In this document: piece after piece, positions 62,330 through 64,000 of the stretch
Numbering within the stretch: the stretch's first letter is position 1
How the letters are laid out: the number at the start of each line of letters is the position of its first letter
Assembly: GCA_027382625.1 (NCBI GenBank)
Contig: JAJKFJ010021607.1
Location: 1 to 64,000, forward strand
Length of the DNA stretch: 64,000 bases
Source: Tetmemena sp. SeJ-2015
Lineage: Eukaryota > Ciliophora > Spirotrichea > Sporadotrichida > Oxytrichidae
Reading direction: 5' to 3'
Position numbers and translations under genes: made by a program
Notes under the pieces: model-generated
The model's database searches: none
Seen by the model: only the letters and a program-made list of their open reading frames with translations
What the model was told of the DNA's origin: nothing

Positions 62330-63135
62330 TATAATTTAACAAAATAATTTATTAAATTGAGTTGGCAGGTTGTCTTGCATTAAAAATGAGGTTAAAATAT
62401 TTAAATTTATTGATTGCATCATCATCTTCAACTGAAGTTATTAGTTTATAATAAATGGTAACATCATAATTGAATTTGAAGCAGAGTTGTTTCCATATCT
62501 ATCTTAAGGATATTGCTTTTACAAAATAGACACAGCTACATGTCTGCTTTCCCTATCAGTTTGGAAATTCTAAGACCCTATTATCAAATTTTTCTTGGAG
62601 GTATTGCTTAACTACCGAGAACTGAAACTCAACTTACTTGAAGTCCTTATAATCTCCACAGATTCCTTGTAAAATAATCATTCAAATATAAAATTTAAGA
62701 TAATTCCCTAACAAATATAGGATTAAATTTTAATTTATAATTAAATATTTATACTTATAGAGATAATATCTGATGTAAAATTATAAATTATACGATTTAT
62801 ATTTCTTTTGATTTATGAAACTCACACAATTAATCTAAACAAAAAAGCATAACTTTTTATATATCTAAATACAATTATTTTGTTGGGGCTTTAGAGCTGG
62901 TAAGGATTCATTTATGGAAGAATGGGCTACTGCTAAAGTGGTTTCTTGCTGTTTGTATTTATCTTTTAACTCCTTGTGAGAATGATTTTATTGAGTTGCT
63001 TTTTCTTAGGAGATATTTCCAGCTGTTTGTTACTAGGAATATCAAACTGCTTCTCCCCCTTGGATTATTTCTAATCATTTGATATCTGCTAATCAACATT
63101 ATGAGTGAGTTGTCATGATTAATGCTATTCGTTTT
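62330..63135 (-). pseudogene. Minus-strand coding-like segments of an unidentified protein
   Basis: Two stretches have good protein composition on the minus strand. Plus 62880-63130 reads a Lys/Gln-rich segment (EKQFDIPSNKQLEISPKKK ... PQMNPYQLQSPNK). Plus 62330-62680 reads KQYLQEKFDNRVLEFPN, an in-frame TGA (62556-62558), then QGKQTCSCVYFVKAISL ... NLIFNARQPANS. About 190 nt of AT-rich DNA separates them and could be an IES. No family recognised. This may be an IES-split gene or a pseudogene. Confidence 0.4.
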
Positions 63136-63250
63136 GGTTTAAAGACTATAGCTTAATCAAATGGCTTATCAAATTAAACAAGGAAATCAGTGACTCACCA
63201 AATTTATCAAGTTAAAAGGTTGAGAACCACACCCCTAAATTAAATTAAAG

Positions 63251-63694
63251 ATGAAGAAGAATGCTCATGTTGTATTTTATTTTGATAAATATGAATTATC
63301 ATAAAGAAAATTTTATCGCTTATTAAAGTATGGCTATTAAGCAAAGTAGTAAATCGCGTGGCCAACTATATATTTTGCCATATTTACAGCACCTCTCACT
63401 ATTTTTGCTTATCAGATTTTATTAAAATTCAATGTTATATTTCTTCTAACTTTCGGCTAGAGCATATTCATTCTTTCGTAAAGATTATCTTCTTTACAAG
63501 TTTTGATTATATTGGGGCTATTTCTATTCTTTTTCTCTATAAAAATTATTTACAAAAACTTCTTCTCTCAGTTCATTAGATTTTTTGGATTAGGATTTAT
63601 CATGCATCTTTACGATAGAATACATACAAATTTCTATAAGAAAGAAAGAAATTCAAAGCATGAATCTAAATTAAATTAAGGATTTTTCTAATGA
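63251..63694 (+). CDS. Small multi-pass membrane protein (hypothetical)
   Basis: 147 codons, ATG 63251 to TGA 63692-63694, uninterrupted when TAA/TAG are Gln. The N-terminal about 37 residues are charged (KYELSQRKFYRLLKYGYQAK). Three hydrophobic segments follow (IYFAIFTAPLTIFAYQILL; VIFLLTFGQSIFIL; LQVLIILGLFLFFFSI) and a basic tail (NFYKKERNSKHESK). The layout recalls small mitochondrial TMEM-type proteins (TMEM186/TMEM223), a weak impression only. Length alone is not significant with one stop codon; the hydrophobic pattern and charged ends are the support. Confidence 0.45.
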
Positions 63695-63789
63695 CACATT
63701 TATTAAAATGTCACTATAAATTAATTACAAAATATCTCTTCATTAAAATTAACGAGATATAGGTAGAAAATACACAACCTTAAGATAAC

Positions 63790-63999
63790 TAAATTAGAGC
63801 TTTTTATTAATTTACAATAATTTATGATAGAATTGACTATTGACTTTGAGTTCTTCTATTTAGCTTGAGATATATATCTCTGCTAAATTTTGGCGATATC
63901 TAGGTTATCATTAAGCTTATCTATAATTTCATGATCGTTTGTAAATTTAGCATTCACTCTTTCATTTTGTTTGAGCATATTTGGTGATAGCGAAGTTAG
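63790..63999 (-). CDS. Coding-like segment entering from the right edge, minus strand
   Basis: An open minus-strand frame from the window edge reads SPNMLKQNERVNAKFTNDHE ... IAKIQQRYISQAKQKNSKS, charged and helical. It fades into AT-rich sequence near 63830. Probably part of a gene or precursor segment continuing outside; unidentified. Confidence 0.4.
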
Positions 64000-64000
64000 T

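Overview
The window reads as germline (micronuclear) DNA of a ciliate, most likely a spirotrich such as an Oxytricha/Stylonychia/Tetmemena relative. Long reading frames appear only if TAA and TAG are glutamine and TGA is the sole stop. Spliceosomal introns are tiny (29-41 nt). Several genes on the right are broken by AT-rich segments flanked by short direct repeats of varied sequence (AAT, TAGAT, AACAT, TAGCT, GAAATTC, AAACA, TTAG). Removing a segment plus one repeat copy rejoins the conserved protein. This is the signature of internal eliminated sequences (IESs) with pointers. The species is inferred; no rRNA, telomere or tRNA was seen.

Layout. 1-554: 3' end of a coiled-coil-like gene. 555-3380: AT-rich DNA with a decayed copy (about 1303-1720) of part of a gene found intact at about 14.03-14.46 kb. 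3381-12113: an 8.7-kb nested palindrome, made of two outer elements that are themselves inverted repeats, long inverted arms full of minisatellites, and a 29-nt central spacer. 12.1-13.6 kb: AT-rich with coding-like scraps.

13.6-49.1 kb: the centre of interest. It is a one-strand array of at least ten divergent paralogues. Each has a disordered, Gln/Lys/acidic N-terminal half (some with AT-hooks), a coiled-coil-like middle and a C-terminal beta-propeller-like domain with a weak motif around 'HExRIIxDxxxY ... LLGxxxxGxxxLYKWDG'. Interspersed are a MYST-family histone acetyltransferase (27.6-29.1 kb), a truncated relative and an AT-hook/Pro-rich protein (42.7-44.7 kb). None of these genes shows an intron or IES, unlike the right-hand genes. 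Many carry single-base frame changes, often at A or T runs; three have in-frame TGA. These may be assembly indels or pseudogene lesions.

49.3-64 kb: ordinary-looking genes. A WD40 protein with an acylation-type N-terminus has two introns. Two MFS transporter paralogues have introns and IESs. A minus-strand basic nuclear-type protein has one IES. A minus-strand TTLL enzyme has one 29-nt intron. A short multi-pass membrane protein and minus-strand coding pieces lie at the right edge. A 0.38-kb TTAA-flanked MITE sits at 41.7-42.1 kb.

Working idea (inference): the 13.6-49 kb array is a germline-limited, fast-evolving family of chromatin-type proteins linked to its own MYST acetyltransferase, next to conventional somatic-destined genes that must be descrambled.
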